Of a stretch of DNA of 64,000 nucleotides, positions 62,746 to 64,000 are shown in pieces. Location of the stretch: the NCBI GenBank assembly GCA_947475245.1, contig CANJLW010000002.1:1-64000 (forward strand). The letters are read 5' to 3'. The notes beneath the pieces are model-generated. The model was not told the origin of the DNA, made no database searches, and saw only the letters and a program-made list of their open reading frames with translations. The position numbers and the translations under genes were made by a program. Within the stretch, counting starts at the first letter, position 1. Each line of letters opens with the position of its first letter. Source of the DNA: Acetobacteraceae bacterium (GTDB lineage: Bacteria; Pseudomonadota; Alphaproteobacteria; Acetobacterales; Acetobacteraceae).

Positions 62746-64000
62746 ATGTGGCCGCTCGATAAGCCGGCGAGGGATGTGCTGAAACTGTCAGGGCAGACAG
62801 CCGTCCCCTGGGCGGTGTTCGACGCCGCGTGGTACCGACTGCAATATCCAGAACTGGTTGCCTTCATCGAGGAAGGCAACGACCGAGCCGTGCTGGAACT
62901 GTATCTGGAAGACGGTCAGGCGCTGGGTCACGCGCCGAATGTGTTCTTCGACGAGACCTGGCACCGGTTGGCCTATCCCGGTGTCTCCGCCGCCGTTCAG
63001 GGGGGCGTGTTCGCGTCCGCGTTCGATGCCTATTGCCGTGGCGGCAACAAAGACCGTTCCGCGCACTGGTTGTTCGACGAGCGTTATTATCGCACCCGCT
63101 ATCCCGATCTGACCGATGAGGCATTGCAAGCCGGCGGTCTCGCGAACGGTTACGATCACTTCCTGCGCCACGGCTGCAAGGAAGGTCGGGTCGGGCATCC
63201 CATGTTCATGGGTTCGGTCTACCTCGATCAGTTCGATCAAGCGGACGCCGAAGGCATCGGCAAGGGCAATCCGTTCGCACATTATCTGGGCCGCCTGGAA
63301 CGGCGCGCGAAGGAAGTGCGCACGACCATCTATTTCGATCCGGATTGGTACAGAGGGCGCTATCCGCTCGTCCAGGCCGCAATCGACGACGGCGGCTGGC
63401 GCTCGGCCTTGGAGCATTACCTTTGCAATGAAACGCCGGTGGCCTTCGATCCTCTGCCGGCGTTCTCCGAGGCGCACTACCTTGAACGCTACCCGGAACT
63501 CGCCGGTGCCATCGGGCGAAGCGGGTTTCGAAACGGCTACAACCATTTTTTGCGCTTCGGGGCCCGCGAACTCCGCTCGCCGCACGAAACGTTCGATCTG
63601 ACCTGGTATGGCGAGCAAGAGCGTGTCCGCAACGATATCGAGCAGCGCAAGGCACCGGACGCGTTCACGCATTGGTTGACGATCGGCCGGCCAGAAGGAT
63701 TGTTACGCTCGGCGCCGATCGAACAAACGATTACGGTGGTTCAGGCGCGCGCATTGTCGCGCACGCGCGCCGCGGCGTTGATTCCGATGTTTGGACGTTC
63801 GCCGCTGGATTTTTCGTGCAACGGGGAACCCAGCGTCAGCGTCGTGGTCGTTCCGTCTGCCGATCTTACGGCGACGTTGAACTCGTTGGCGTCTCTGCGC
63901 GGGAATTTCCCCGGAGCGATTGAACTGATTTTGATCGATGCCGGCGGCCAGGAGGCTCTGCGGCATTTGGGGCGCTATCTCGTCGGTGCCACGATCGTGC
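62746..64000 (+). CDS. Repeat-bearing glycosyltransferase, 3' end outside window
   Basis: The frame is open from the ATG at 62746 to the window end (418 codons). It starts with about 330 residues made of degenerate repeats such as FDERYYRTRYPDLTD, FDPDWYRGRYPLVQ, FSEAHYLERYPEL and DHFLRHGCKEGR. A glycosyltransferase 2-like domain then begins (PSVSVVVVPSADLTATLNS, IELILIDAGGQEA). Proteins with such WYR-RYPDL repeats before glycosyltransferase domains occur in Acetobacteraceae and related groups and probably build surface polysaccharide. The catalytic aspartates lie outside the window. The ribosome site is weak. Confidence 0.82.
   Translation, partial: MWPLDKPARDVLKLSGQTAVPWAVFDAAWYRLQYPELVAFIEEGNDRAVLELYLEDGQALGHAPNVFFDETWHRLAYPGVSAAVQGGVFASAFDAYCRGGNKDRSAHWLFDERYYRTRYPDLTDEALQAGGLANGYDHFLRHGCKEGRVGHPMFMGSVYLDQFDQADAEGIGKGNPFAHYLGRLERRAKEVRTTIYFDPDWYRGRYPLVQAAIDDGGWRSALEHYLCNETPVAFDPLPAFSEAHYLERYPELAGAIGRSGFRNGYNHFLRFGARELRSPHETFDLTWYGEQERVRNDIEQRKAPDAFTHWLTIGRPEGLLRSAPIEQTITVVQARALSRTRAAALIPMFGRSPLDFSCNGEPSVSVVVVPSADLTATLNSLASLRGNFPGAIELILIDAGGQEALRHLGRYLVGATIV

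Overview
The window is a GC-rich chromosomal segment from an alphaproteobacterium. Gene content points to the order Rhodospirillales, most likely Acetobacteraceae: a Caulobacter-type Tad/Cpa pilus locus, a CtrA-like regulator, many CaiB/BaiF CoA-transferases, Bug/TctC binding proteins and a WYR-RYPDL-repeat glycosyltransferase. This placement is inference; no rRNA or tRNA gene was seen.

The left edge carries the start of a very long beta-helix repeat protein that runs off the window. From about 2.9 to 19.2 kb lies a catabolic and uptake island: an MFS transporter, a D-aminoacylase-type amidohydrolase, a stand-alone citryl-CoA lyase-like protein, a metallo-beta-lactamase-fold hydrolase, two peptide-type ABC binding proteins, one complete DppBCDF-type transporter and an overlapping atzF-atzG-atzE set for carboxybiuret/allophanate-type intermediates, with a luciferase-like oxidoreductase upstream. 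Together these suggest uptake and breakdown of an N-rich or N-acyl compound, with ammonia release at the end.

From 19.4 to 36 kb is a Tad (Flp) pilus locus in two divergent halves. The minus-strand half holds two TadE-like pseudopilins, a TadG-like protein and a multispanning GT-C-like protein. The plus-strand half runs flp, cpaA-F, tadB, tadC and a TPR/SPOR lipoprotein. Between them sit a CtrA paralogue with a degenerate receiver, a small lytic transglycosylase and a GT87-type membrane glycosyltransferase; a NarL-type regulator flanks the locus.

From 36 to 40.6 kb is a minus-strand set that looks like four-carbon sugar-acid catabolism: a Bug/TctC binding protein, a PLD-fold protein, a DUF1537 kinase, an LLM oxidoreductase and PdxA2. 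After two tiny unknown genes and an MFS transporter comes a striking 279-bp tandem repeat array (42.6-43.8 kb). It is followed by a GMC oxidoreductase, a BNR propeller protein and an RpoH-like sigma factor preceded by a hairpin.

From 48 to 64 kb are acyl-CoA and housekeeping functions: an LLM oxidoreductase, four CaiB/BaiF CoA-transferases, a CitE-like lyase, FKBP, a cobalamin riboswitch driving a BtuB-like TonB receptor, a methyltransferase with a regulatory domain, a YihY/BrkB protein, an ornithine-decarboxylase-type enzyme with a structured leader, and a repeat-bearing glycosyltransferase cut by the right edge.
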